From: Desulfobacterales bacterium
GTDB lineage: Bacteria; Desulfobacterota; Desulfobulbia; Desulfobulbales; BM004
DNA length: 5,169 bases
Direction: 5' to 3'
Assembly (NCBI GenBank): GCA_012974315.1
Contig: JAAXQI010000215.1
Span: 1-5,169 of the forward strand
Both the position numbers and the translations under genes were made by a program. Below the pieces are notes generated by a model, which did no database searches, was not told the DNA's origin, and saw nothing but the letters and a program-made list of their open reading frames with translations. Positions 1-5,109 of this stretch are shown here, piece after piece (positions within the stretch are counted from its first letter, which is position 1; every line of letters starts with the position of its first letter).

Positions 1-299
1 CGCGACCTTCACACTTATGCCCGCCGCATTTACGTCCGTACTTTCCGTACAAGTATCGGGCTTTGAAGATATTGGCCTCCTTACCCAGTACGACCGCCTC
101 GTATGCGATTTCTGTTCGTCGAGCCAGTGTTTTGCCTGCGGCTTCCTTCAGCCAACACCTCACGATGCTAACCTTGCCGTCCGGCTAGCAGTTCCCCTTG
201 CCGGGCCTGCAGAGGACTTGCACCTCCAAGTCTTACAACTTGTCACCACAACAAGTCGAATAGTGCCTGTCACGGCACTGCGTGCCATGCCTGGCACAC
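1..299 (-). mobile_element. Group II intron (IIC-type), 5' end of domain I, partial
   Basis: Read on the minus strand, the element opens at 299 with GTGTGCCAGGCATGG. This is the group II 5' consensus GUGYG in the form typical of bacterial IIC introns such as the Oceanobacillus iheyensis intron (GTGTGCCCGGCATGG, from memory). Further in, CTGAAGGAAGCCGCAGGCAA (minus, near 150-131) and CGACGAACAG followed by ATACGAGGC (near 122-92) match the conserved domain I blocks. This is ribozyme RNA and not a protein gene. The intron continues past position 1, so the remaining domains and any reverse transcriptase/maturase gene lie outside the window. The upstream exon ends TTTTTTGTTG at 309-300, directly behind the stem of an intrinsic terminator, as is usual for class IIC insertion. 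A tentative EBS1 is CAATA (74-70), which could pair with TGTTG (304-300) with one wobble. Confidence 0.88.
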
Positions 300-303
300 C
301 AAC

Positions 304-333
304 AAAAAAGGCAGGGCCATTTCAGACCCTGCC
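304..333 (-). terminator. Intrinsic terminator of the SYLF lipoprotein gene
   Basis: On the minus strand a 9-bp stem GGCAGGGTC (333-325) pairs with GGCCCTGCC (318-310) through one T-G wobble, with loop TGAAAT, and is followed at once by six T (309-304). It lies about 40 nt past the stop codon of the lipoprotein gene on the same strand. It is also the probable recognition structure for the group II intron, which begins 5 nt after the T run. Confidence 0.9.
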
Positions 334-373
334 CGAACAAACATTAAAGCTATATTTTATTAGTTGAAAATCT

Positions 374-1054
374 CTACCGTACAATTTTCGTGTATTTAGA
401 ACCCTCCAAGGTCAGGTTAAACATCAACCCTTTGTTACCGAACACAAAGCCAATAATAGGGTCCTTGATAGTGGTTGTATCAATCGTCCCGCCTGCACCC
501 AATTCAATCAGGGCCACGGAGCCGTCAACGCCTGCTTCCCAGCCTTTGCTCTCCCTGAACTTTTTCAGTGCATCATCCTGCATAAAGACAATGATAATCC
601 GTTTTGACTGGATTCCAAGCTGGAAGCCTATGGAAGCTGCTGCTGTGTTGTAATAATCAGCGGTCTTGCCGCCGATGCGCAAGGCTCCTTCGCCGTATTC
701 ACCGCCAACACCAACGCCGGCCTTGATAACACTGGGGAAAACAAGCACGCCCTTGGCGCTTTTCAGAAATTCATCGCCACCCTTGATGTCTTTATTAAAC
801 TGCTCCAGAGTCATATCAACGCTGATGTCGATTGCCTTTCCCTCCTTAGTAGTCTGGTCTGTCATGGTTGCAGACTCAACAGTTGGTTCAACTTTTTCTT
901 CCATCTCCTGCTTCACGACAGGAGCCTTTTCCTGTACGGTTTGCTTCTCAACAGGAGGTGCTTCAGCCTTCTTTTCCTCGGGTTTGCTGCAACCACTAAT
1001 TAGGATTGCAACGACAAACAAAGCTCCGAAACTGCCAAGTATTCCCTTCTTCAT
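374..1054 (-). CDS. SYLF/YSC84-domain lipoprotein (Ysc84 actin-binding-domain family)
   Basis: This is a predicted exported lipoprotein of 226 residues. Residues 1-21 are a signal peptide (KK, hydrophobic core, then ISG) ending in a lipobox with Cys22 as the lipidated residue. Ser at +2 argues for outer-membrane rather than inner-membrane retention. Residues about 23-74 form a low-complexity linker rich in Glu, Lys, Pro and Val. Residues about 80-226 match the SYLF (Las17-binding/YSC84-like) domain: AKGVLVFPSVIKAGVGVGGEYG near 100-121, YYNTAAASIGFQLGIQ at 134-149, and the C-terminal GFVFGNKGLMFNLTLEGSKY. The eukaryotic domain binds phosphoinositides. The bacterial lipoproteins have no settled function, and an envelope or lipid-associated role is inference. 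An AAGGGG ribosome site lies 9 nt before the ATG. The gene stands alone, with its own candidate promoter upstream and a strong terminator downstream. Confidence 0.9.
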   Translation of the reverse strand: MKKGILGSFGALFVVAILISGCSKPEEKKAEAPPVEKQTVQEKAPVVKQEMEEKVEPTVESATMTDQTTKEGKAIDISVDMTLEQFNKDIKGGDEFLKSAKGVLVFPSVIKAGVGVGGEYGEGALRIGGKTADYYNTAAASIGFQLGIQSKRIIIVFMQDDALKKFRESKGWEAGVDGSVALIELGAGGTIDTTTIKDPIIGFVFGNKGLMFNLTLEGSKYTKIVR

Positions 1055-1129
1055 GGTTTCCGACCCCTTTAAGAAAAAAATTAATAATAAAATTGCAAGA
1101 CAAGATTTGCCTTACAGTTCTTCAACAGC

Positions 1130-1149
1130 AACCTCTGTTGCAGAGGGTT
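1130..1149. repeat. Short inverted repeat in the lipoprotein gene leader
   Basis: AACCTCTG (1130-1137) and CAGAGGGTT (1141-1149) can pair with one bulged G around the loop TTG. The overlapping pair CAACAG (1123-1128) and CTGTTG (1135-1140) is an alternative. The hairpin would lie in the 5' leader if the proposed promoter is right. No T run follows on either strand, so it is not an intrinsic terminator. No known riboswitch is recognised. Confidence 0.4.
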
Positions 1150-1174
1150 CAGCCATACTAGTAAATAATTATTG

Positions 1175-1202
1175 ATATTAACTTAACAATGCTGCAAGTC
1201 AA
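1175..1202 (-). promoter_or_regulatory. Candidate sigma-70-type promoter for the SYLF lipoprotein gene
   Basis: On the minus strand TTGACT (1202-1197) and TAATAT (1180-1175) are separated by 16 nt. They would give a leader of roughly 110 nt before the ATG at 1054. The -35 matches five of six consensus bases and the -10 matches four of six. The region is AT-rich, so chance matches are likely. Confidence 0.35.
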
Positions 1203-1259
1203 ATAAAATAATATTATGGATGTAAATTATTCAGTGAAGGAATATGAGGGGGAATGTGA

Positions 1260-1326
1260 ATTATCCCTCTATCTAAAGCCCATTAAAGACACGATATTAG
1301 ATTATTACGTCTTTAGATGGGATAAT
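1260..1326. repeat. Nested inverted repeats with two competing left arms
   Basis: One right arm (1309-1326) can pair with either of two adjacent left arms. The outer arm is ATTATCCC (1260-1267) plus ATCTAAAG (1271-1278), which pairs with CTTTAGAT and GGGATAAT (1311-1326) over 16 bp with a 3-nt bulge. The inner arm is CCCAT plus TAAAGAC (1279-1290), which pairs with GTCTTTA (1309-1315) and ATGGG (1317-1321) over 12 bp with one bulged G. The structure begins 20 nt past the epimerase stop codon, so it would be at that transcript's 3' end. No T run follows on the minus strand. Confidence 0.75.
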
Positions 1327-1345
1327 CGGGACCAGCAAATACAAT

Positions 1346-2374
1346 TCAGTCTTTAACTCTATAGTAGTCCTTATACCATTCAACAAAGCGTTTTATCCCT
1401 TCTTCGATAGGAGTGTCCGGTTTGAAACCGACATCGCGGACCAGGTCGTCAACATTGGCATAAGTGGCAGGCACATCTCCCAACTGCATGGGCAGAAAAT
1501 TCTTCACTGCTTTTTTGCCGAGACACTCTTCCAGAACTTCAATATAGCGCATGAGATCAACTTTATTATTATTGCCAATATTATATATCTTGTAAGGACA
1601 GTTACCCGTTGATGGATCCGGATCATTACTATCCCATGTGGTGTCCGGTTCAGGCACCCGGTGGATAACCCGGTAAACCCCTTCAACGATGTCATCAATA
1701 TAGGTGAAGTCCCGAACCATTTTCCCGTGATTAAAAACATCTATGGGCCGATCCTCAAGAATTGCCTTGGTAAATAAAAACAGTGCCATATCAGGCCTTC
1801 CCCAGGGACCATAGACTGTAAAAAACCGTAAGCCTGTAACAGGCAACCTGAAGAGGTGTGCATAGGTATGCGCCATCAATTCATTGGACTTTTTTGAGGC
1901 AGCATAGAGCGAGACAGGATGATCTACATTGTGATGCACTGAAAACGGCATCCTGGTGTTAGCACCATAAACAGAACTCGATGAAGCAAAAACAAAATGC
2001 TTTACCCCTGAATGACGGCACCCCTCCAGCAAATTAACAAAGCCGACAATATTGGTGTCAACATAGGAATGGGGATTCTCAAGGGAATAACGCACCCCTG
2101 CCTGTGCGGCCAGGTTGACCACTGCATCAAAACCATGGGCAGCAAAAAGATCTGCCATAGAGTTTCGGTCGGAAAGCTCCAGGTTCACATGGGTATAAGC
2201 GTCATAAACAGTGAGATTCGCAAGCCGCGCCTTTTTCAGCTCCGGGTCGTAGTACGGATTAAGGTTATCCAAACCGACCACAGCTATATTGTTGTCCAGC
2301 AGCTTCCTGGAAAGATGAGAACCTATAAAACCGGCAGAACCGGTAACCAGAACTTTTTTCATTGCAGAATCCAT
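1346..2374 (-). CDS. UDP-glucuronate 4-epimerase-type NAD-dependent epimerase
   Basis: This is an extended short-chain dehydrogenase/reductase of 342 residues, of normal family length. The Rossmann motif GSAGFIGSH has Gly12, Gly15 and Gly18. Asp36 in GLDNLNPYYD is placed to bind the NAD adenosine ribose. SSSSVYG (131-137) supplies the catalytic Ser/Thr, and YAASK gives catalytic Tyr157 and Lys161. The LDNLNPYYDPELKKARL stretch and RFFTVYGPWGRPDMALF (183-199) are hallmarks of the UDP-glucuronate 4-epimerase (CapI/LpsL) group. That group makes UDP-galacturonate for LPS, capsule or EPS; substrate specificity here is inferred by family. The first ATG has a weak upstream AAGAGA. A second in-frame ATG at residue 5 (MKKVLVTG) is preceded by GGA 7 nt away and is a credible alternative start. 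The gene lies 82 nt downstream of the aldolase gene on the same strand with no terminator between them. Confidence 0.9.
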   Translation of the reverse strand: MDSAMKKVLVTGSAGFIGSHLSRKLLDNNIAVVGLDNLNPYYDPELKKARLANLTVYDAYTHVNLELSDRNSMADLFAAHGFDAVVNLAAQAGVRYSLENPHSYVDTNIVGFVNLLEGCRHSGVKHFVFASSSSVYGANTRMPFSVHHNVDHPVSLYAASKKSNELMAHTYAHLFRLPVTGLRFFTVYGPWGRPDMALFLFTKAILEDRPIDVFNHGKMVRDFTYIDDIVEGVYRVIHRVPEPDTTWDSNDPDPSTGNCPYKIYNIGNNNKVDLMRYIEVLEECLGKKAVKNFLPMQLGDVPATYANVDDLVRDVGFKPDTPIEEGIKRFVEWYKDYYRVKD

Positions 2375-2456
2375 GATTTTTTCTCTTATCAGTTATTGTT
2401 TATTAAAAAATAATGAAATTCGCAGCAACGCAGAAGATGAGTTCTTTGCATTTTCA

Positions 2457-3743
2457 TCAATCGTCAAAGTCACCTTCCGGCCCCTTATCCGAGTCAATTG
2501 TCGCCCCGCGTTCTATGATCTTTTCTACAGTCCACTGTGCCGGGTCTTCAATCCGGTCTACCTTGTGCCCCAGATCATAGGAGTCGGCCTGCAAAATTGC
2601 CTCTATACCAAGTGGCGCCGTATCTCTGGCATTAAAAACATCCGTGAGCAGGGTATAGACAAAGTCCTCCACCTGTTTGCACATTCTCTCCCGTATTTCC
2701 CTTGCCTGGCTAAGAAGTTTGTTTTCAAACGGCAAATTGAGCTTTTTATAATTGCCGCCCTTCCATCCCTGCTTGTCGGCATATGCCACTATTTCCTGCC
2801 ACATCTCCTCTGTAACGCCCTGCCCCGTTACCTTTATGAAATTCCCCTGATCATCAAGCTGGGCATTGCCGAAATCATTGACTTCAAGACCCCAGGAGAT
2901 CATCTGCAGAGCCGTGGCCACATTAGCTTTGGTGGTTCTTGTCTTGGAAGTAATCGCGCGCAGGCGATCAGAACTGTTCCCGGATGTACCGTGCTGGGCA
3001 CCGGAAATTTTGTATTTTGCCAGACTCTCATGGATTTCTGCAGTCAACTCCACCTGAATCCCCTGGCCACTTGCCTCAATACCATGGGTTGTACCGTTAT
3101 TGAGTGCTATCCAATCCGGAAAAATATCGTTGGCATTAAGACCCTGGATGAGAAAGAGTGCCTCCTCCACAGTTGAAAGCCCTTCTTTCCCCTTTATTTC
3201 ACCGACTTCTGTTTCAAGGGAAGCCCATTCAGGGATACAGGGGCTTAAAGCAATGTTGGCGAGAAGATTTTTGGCATCGGGCAAATGTGAGGCATCAATA
3301 GCAATTGAGGTAATCCCGGCTTCAAACATGCTTGGTATTTCAATCTTTGCCGCTTCAATATCCTGATCGTTTTTTATGCCATAATGGTCAGCATGAATGG
3401 CAACAGGTATGGTGATGCCCAGTTCGTTGCATGCAGCATCCACCTGCCTGGCCATGTTCCAGTAATTTACTGCACAATAGGCATTGGCCCCGCCTTCCGA
3501 CTTTGCAATTTCTATGATAAGACCACTGTTTGCTCTCTGGGCTGCAGCCAGAGCTCCCCGGATAATAAAAGAATTGCGGCCATTGGCAGCTATGGTCATA
3601 GCATTGCCTTTGGCCATCATGGCCCGGTCAATCACTTTGCCGCTGACAATCAGGGCCTGGGAATGGGGAAAAAGTTTCGCCACATTGGGGGGTCTTCCTA
3701 TTTCGACGGCCCTGCTAAATTCAGTTGCAGAAATTTGAACCAT
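2457..3743 (-). CDS. fba: Class II (metal-dependent) fructose-bisphosphate aldolase family protein, long form
   Basis: This is a predicted cytosolic class II aldolase, probably cleaving or forming fructose-1,6-bisphosphate in glycolysis and gluconeogenesis. Visible motifs in order are HADH (117-120), with Asp119 as candidate catalytic acid and His120 as metal ligand; EAGITSIAIDASHLP (141-155); LETEVGEIKG (176-185), an acidic metal-site region; NNGTTHG (215-221) with His220; GAQHGTSG (248-255) with His251; and KANVATALQ (272-280), the family phosphate/substrate loop. All the expected metal-binding histidines are therefore present. At 428 residues it is longer than common class II enzymes (about 280-360). 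The extra part is mainly a C-terminal tail from about 345 ending in an acidic GDFDD, and HGTSGNSSD replaces the usual HGGSG. Tagatose-bisphosphate or another ketose-bisphosphate substrate cannot be excluded. A strong AAGGAGGG site fixes the ATG start. Confidence 0.83.
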   Translation of the reverse strand: MVQISATEFSRAVEIGRPPNVAKLFPHSQALIVSGKVIDRAMMAKGNAMTIAANGRNSFIIRGALAAAQRANSGLIIEIAKSEGGANAYCAVNYWNMARQVDAACNELGITIPVAIHADHYGIKNDQDIEAAKIEIPSMFEAGITSIAIDASHLPDAKNLLANIALSPCIPEWASLETEVGEIKGKEGLSTVEEALFLIQGLNANDIFPDWIALNNGTTHGIEASGQGIQVELTAEIHESLAKYKISGAQHGTSGNSSDRLRAITSKTRTTKANVATALQMISWGLEVNDFGNAQLDDQGNFIKVTGQGVTEEMWQEIVAYADKQGWKGGNYKKLNLPFENKLLSQAREIRERMCKQVEDFVYTLLTDVFNARDTAPLGIEAILQADSYDLGHKVDRIEDPAQWTVEKIIERGATIDSDKGPEGDFDD

Positions 3744-3749
3744 GATTAT

Positions 3750-3757
3750 CCCTCCTT
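3750..3757 (-). promoter_or_regulatory. Strong ribosome binding site of the aldolase gene
   Basis: On the minus strand AAGGAGGG is placed 6 nt before the ATG at 3743. It is the best Shine-Dalgarno match in the window and decides the start codon. Confidence 0.85.
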
Positions 3758-3819
3758 ATAAAAAAGCTTTTATCATTATTTAAGCTATGAAATCAGTACA
3801 ACCATATCAGCATCACCTT

Positions 3820-3844
3820 GGGGGCAGGTTTCAAACCTGTCCCC
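3820..3844. repeat. GC-rich perfect hairpin, possible dispersed repeat unit
   Basis: GGGGGCAGGTT (3820-3830) pairs with AACCTGTCCCC (3834-3844) over 11 bp with one G-T wobble and a 3-nt loop TCA. Four T follow on the plus strand, but no plus-strand gene lies upstream to be terminated. On the minus strand no T run follows. If the -10 at 3867-3872 is used, the hairpin falls within the aldolase mRNA leader. A copy of a REP-like chromosomal repeat is an alternative. Confidence 0.7.
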
Positions 3845-3866
3845 TTTTCCTTACCGGCTCAGGTTT

Positions 3867-3872
3867 ATTATA
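3867..3872 (-). promoter_or_regulatory. Candidate -10 box for the aldolase gene
   Basis: A perfect TATAAT is present on the minus strand, about 125 nt before the aldolase ATG. No good -35 lies 16-18 nt upstream. TTGTCT with a 20-nt spacer is the nearest match, so an activator or another start point is possible. Confidence 0.35.
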
Positions 3873-4005
3873 ATAGTAGGCAAATGAGCATGAGACAACA
3901 TTCAATTTAAATTACTTCGTAGATAAGTGACTTAAAAAGAGACTTCGAAAAGAATCATAGTCATCAACAGGGCCGGACAAATAAATATGTTACAGGCGTA
4001 ATACC

Positions 4006-4033
4006 TGTCGGCATCGCTTATACGATACCGACA
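4006..4033. repeat. Inverted repeat just downstream of tatC
   Basis: TGTCGG (4006-4011) plus ATCG (4013-4016) pair with CGAT (4023-4026) plus CCGACA (4028-4033), with one internal C-A mismatch and the loop CTTATA. The structure begins 13 nt past the tatC stop codon. It could cap the 3' end of the tatC transcript, but no T run follows on the minus strand, so intrinsic termination is not supported. An overlapping pair ACAGG (3992-3996) and CCTGT (4004-4008) could form instead. Confidence 0.6.
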
Positions 4034-4075
4034 ATTGGGATCTACTCAATTTTCCTCGCCATTTACTTCTTCCGG

Positions 4076-4110
4076 TTCTTCTTCTGATTCTTCTTCTGAT
4101 TCTTCTTCCG
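4076..4110. repeat. 12-bp tandem repeat, about three copies, in the tatC tail
   Basis: The unit TTCTTCTTCTGA occurs at 4076-4087 and 4088-4099, followed by a partial third copy at 4100-4110. On the coding strand each unit encodes Ser-Glu-Glu-Glu. A whole-unit length change would keep the frame, so copy-number variation should alter only the length of the acidic C-terminal tail. Confidence 0.85.
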
Positions 4111-4647
4111 TTTTTTGATCAAAAGCGTACTTCAGTTTTTTTCTGCCAAACACCCATACTGCAACAACACTTATTTCATACAAAACCAGAAGTGGAACTC
4201 CCATGAGCATCTGGTTGACAATATCGGGGGTCGGGGTCAGAATCGCGGCTATTATAAAGTTTATCAGGATGGCATACTTTCTGTTCTTATTGAGAAAGGC
4301 AACATCAACAACGCCAATTTTGGCAAGAAAGACCATGAGTATCGGCAGCTCAAAGATAACTCCAAAGGCAATCAACAAACGAAGTGATAAAGAAAAATAT
4401 TCATTAACTGCCGGCATTGGACTCAGAAAGTCAGCAGAATAGCCTAACAAAAAACTAAAGGCCGGAGGAAAAACAACAAAATAAGCAAAAGCGACTCCGC
4501 CAAGAAAACAAACCGATGAGAGAAAAGAAAATGGCAGCAGAGCCTTTTTTTCGTTTTTATAGAGACCGGGAGCTACAAACTTCCATATCTGCCAGAAAAT
4601 AACCGGACTGGCTAAAAGAACACCGCTGACCAGGGCTAATTTTAGAT

Positions 4648-4673
4648 AAAAAAAAAGGCCTCCTGGTAGGAGG
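4648..4673 (-). promoter_or_regulatory. Terminator-like hairpin plus T9 slippery run at the tatC frame break
   Basis: On the minus strand CCTCCT (4673-4668), loop ACC, and AGGAGG (4664-4659) form a perfect 6-bp stem. Two C follow, then nine T (4656-4648). The layout is that of a short intrinsic terminator, yet it lies inside the coding sequence (codons for Ser-Tyr-Gln-Glu-Ala-Phe). In the reading frame the run also contains U_UUU_UUU. A -1 ribosomal slip there, or one extra U added by RNA polymerase, restores the full-length frame. The zero-frame stop TAA follows one codon (ATC) later. The AGGAGG is also Shine-Dalgarno-like. Slippage itself is inference. Confidence 0.6.
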
Positions 4674-5011
4674 TAAAAATAAGAGTCGTTTGCTCGGGCA
4701 GCACCTCAAACAAAGGTTTTAAAAACCAGTTGCCGATATCCTTGACAAAAGCATACGACACAGCAAATCCAATGCCGGCGGCAATAAACGAAGCAATAAG
4801 GCAGCTTCGAAGCTCTGTTAAATGCTCAGTCAGCATCTGTTTTTTAAAATCTTCCATACCACCAGTTCAAAAAGATAGATGAATAAATGATAATTAAGCG
4901 ACTTCCAAAAAGTGAGTAACCATAAATCGTCAAAGACAAAACATCAAACTGAAAATTACAAATAGTGTTCCCTGCAATAAATTTGCATTAAAACCCCGAA
5001 CTTCTTTCGTA

Positions 5012-5038
5012 TTGACAATGACATAGAAACTATATTAG
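5012..5038 (+). promoter_or_regulatory. Candidate promoter of the divergent plus-strand gene
   Basis: A perfect TTGACA (5012-5017) is followed after 15 nt by TATTAG (5033-5038), a four-of-six -10. TATATT at 5031-5036 is a better match but only 13 nt away. The start point would be near 5045, giving a leader of about 65 nt. The short spacer lowers confidence. Confidence 0.45.
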
Positions 5039-5062
5039 TTTTCTGATAATCTTACCATACAA

Positions 5063-5086
5063 ACAGGTTGGCCCATAACTACCTGT
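5063..5086. promoter_or_regulatory. Spaced palindrome, possible operator or leader hairpin
   Basis: ACAGGT (5063-5068) and ACCTGT (5081-5086) are perfect inverted arms separated by 12 nt. They lie between the proposed promoter and the ATG at 5110, so a repressor site or a 6-bp mRNA hairpin is possible. No regulator is recognised. Confidence 0.4.
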
Positions 5087-5109
5087 CTAGCACGAATTTT
5101 GGAGCAACA

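Larger units (their letters stand above)
3744..4045. other. Non-coding region between tatC and the aldolase gene
   Basis: These 302 bases hold no credible gene. They contain the aldolase ribosome site, a likely -10 box (3867-3872), a strong GC hairpin (3820-3844) and a second hairpin directly behind the tatC stop (4006-4033). A small perfect palindrome TAAGT-G-ACTTA lies at 3924-3934. The longest small reading frame noticed is 28 codons (3787-3873, plus) and has no ribosome site. Confidence 0.7.
4046..4857 (-). pseudogene. tatC: tatC, twin-arginine translocase subunit, one-base frameshift
   Basis: TatC is the six-helix inner-membrane protein that binds twin-arginine signal peptides and exports folded proteins with TatA/TatB. 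The first frame gives 71 residues (LTEHLTELR, KPLFEVLP, FTSYQEAFFF) and stops at 4642. The rest is in another frame and continues without gap as YLKLALVSGVLLASPVIFWQ, then FVAPGLYKNEKK and FAYFVVFPPAF. Adding one T to the run of nine (4648-4656) yields 270 residues, close to E. coli TatC (258). In it Pro48, Phe94, Glu103 and Glu170 fall at the E. coli numbers, and D212 corresponds to E. coli D211 in LTPPD. A shorter run of seven T would also join the frames but would lose this register. The tail is acidic (EEESEEESEEEPEE). The ribosome site is weak (GGTGG almost touching the ATG). No tatA or tatB is adjacent. The gene is either inactivated, mis-sequenced or expressed by slippage. Confidence 0.9.

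Noticed and set aside
17..367. Plus-strand open frame of 116 codons
   Set aside because: It lies antisense to the group II intron 5' domain and runs over the terminator. The protein has no recognisable domain, and such frames are known artefacts of conserved intron RNA.
666..1175. Plus-strand open frame of 169 codons
   Set aside because: It is a shadow of the SYLF lipoprotein gene. Its Ser/Pro/Thr-rich composition is that of the complement of the real frame.
1260..1326. Intrinsic terminator for the epimerase gene
   Set aside because: No T run follows either hairpin on the minus strand.
2375..2456. Terminator or promoter between the aldolase and epimerase genes
   Set aside because: Only a weak AT hairpin (TTATT/AATAA) is visible and no convincing promoter boxes, so co-transcription is the simpler reading.
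2373..3176. Plus-strand open frame of 267 codons
   Set aside because: It is antisense to the aldolase gene, whose frame carries all class II aldolase motifs and a strong ribosome site. The plus frame has no recognisable domain.
3820..3848. Intrinsic terminator on the plus strand
   Set aside because: The stem is strong and four T follow, but no plus-strand gene lies upstream. It is kept only as a hairpin/repeat.
3787..3873. Small plus-strand frame of 28 codons
   Set aside because: It has no ribosome site, spans a hairpin, and its sequence has no recognisable features.
4046..4450. A separate 134-residue protein starting at TTG 4450
   Set aside because: The frame stays open upstream of 4450 and encodes canonical TatC helices 2 and 3 (YLKLALVSG, FVAPGLYKNEKK). 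It is the C-terminal part of frameshifted tatC.
4642..4857. A stand-alone 71-residue membrane protein
   Set aside because: Its sequence is the TatC N-terminus and ends abruptly at the T9 run. It is treated as the first part of tatC, though a short product may really be made.
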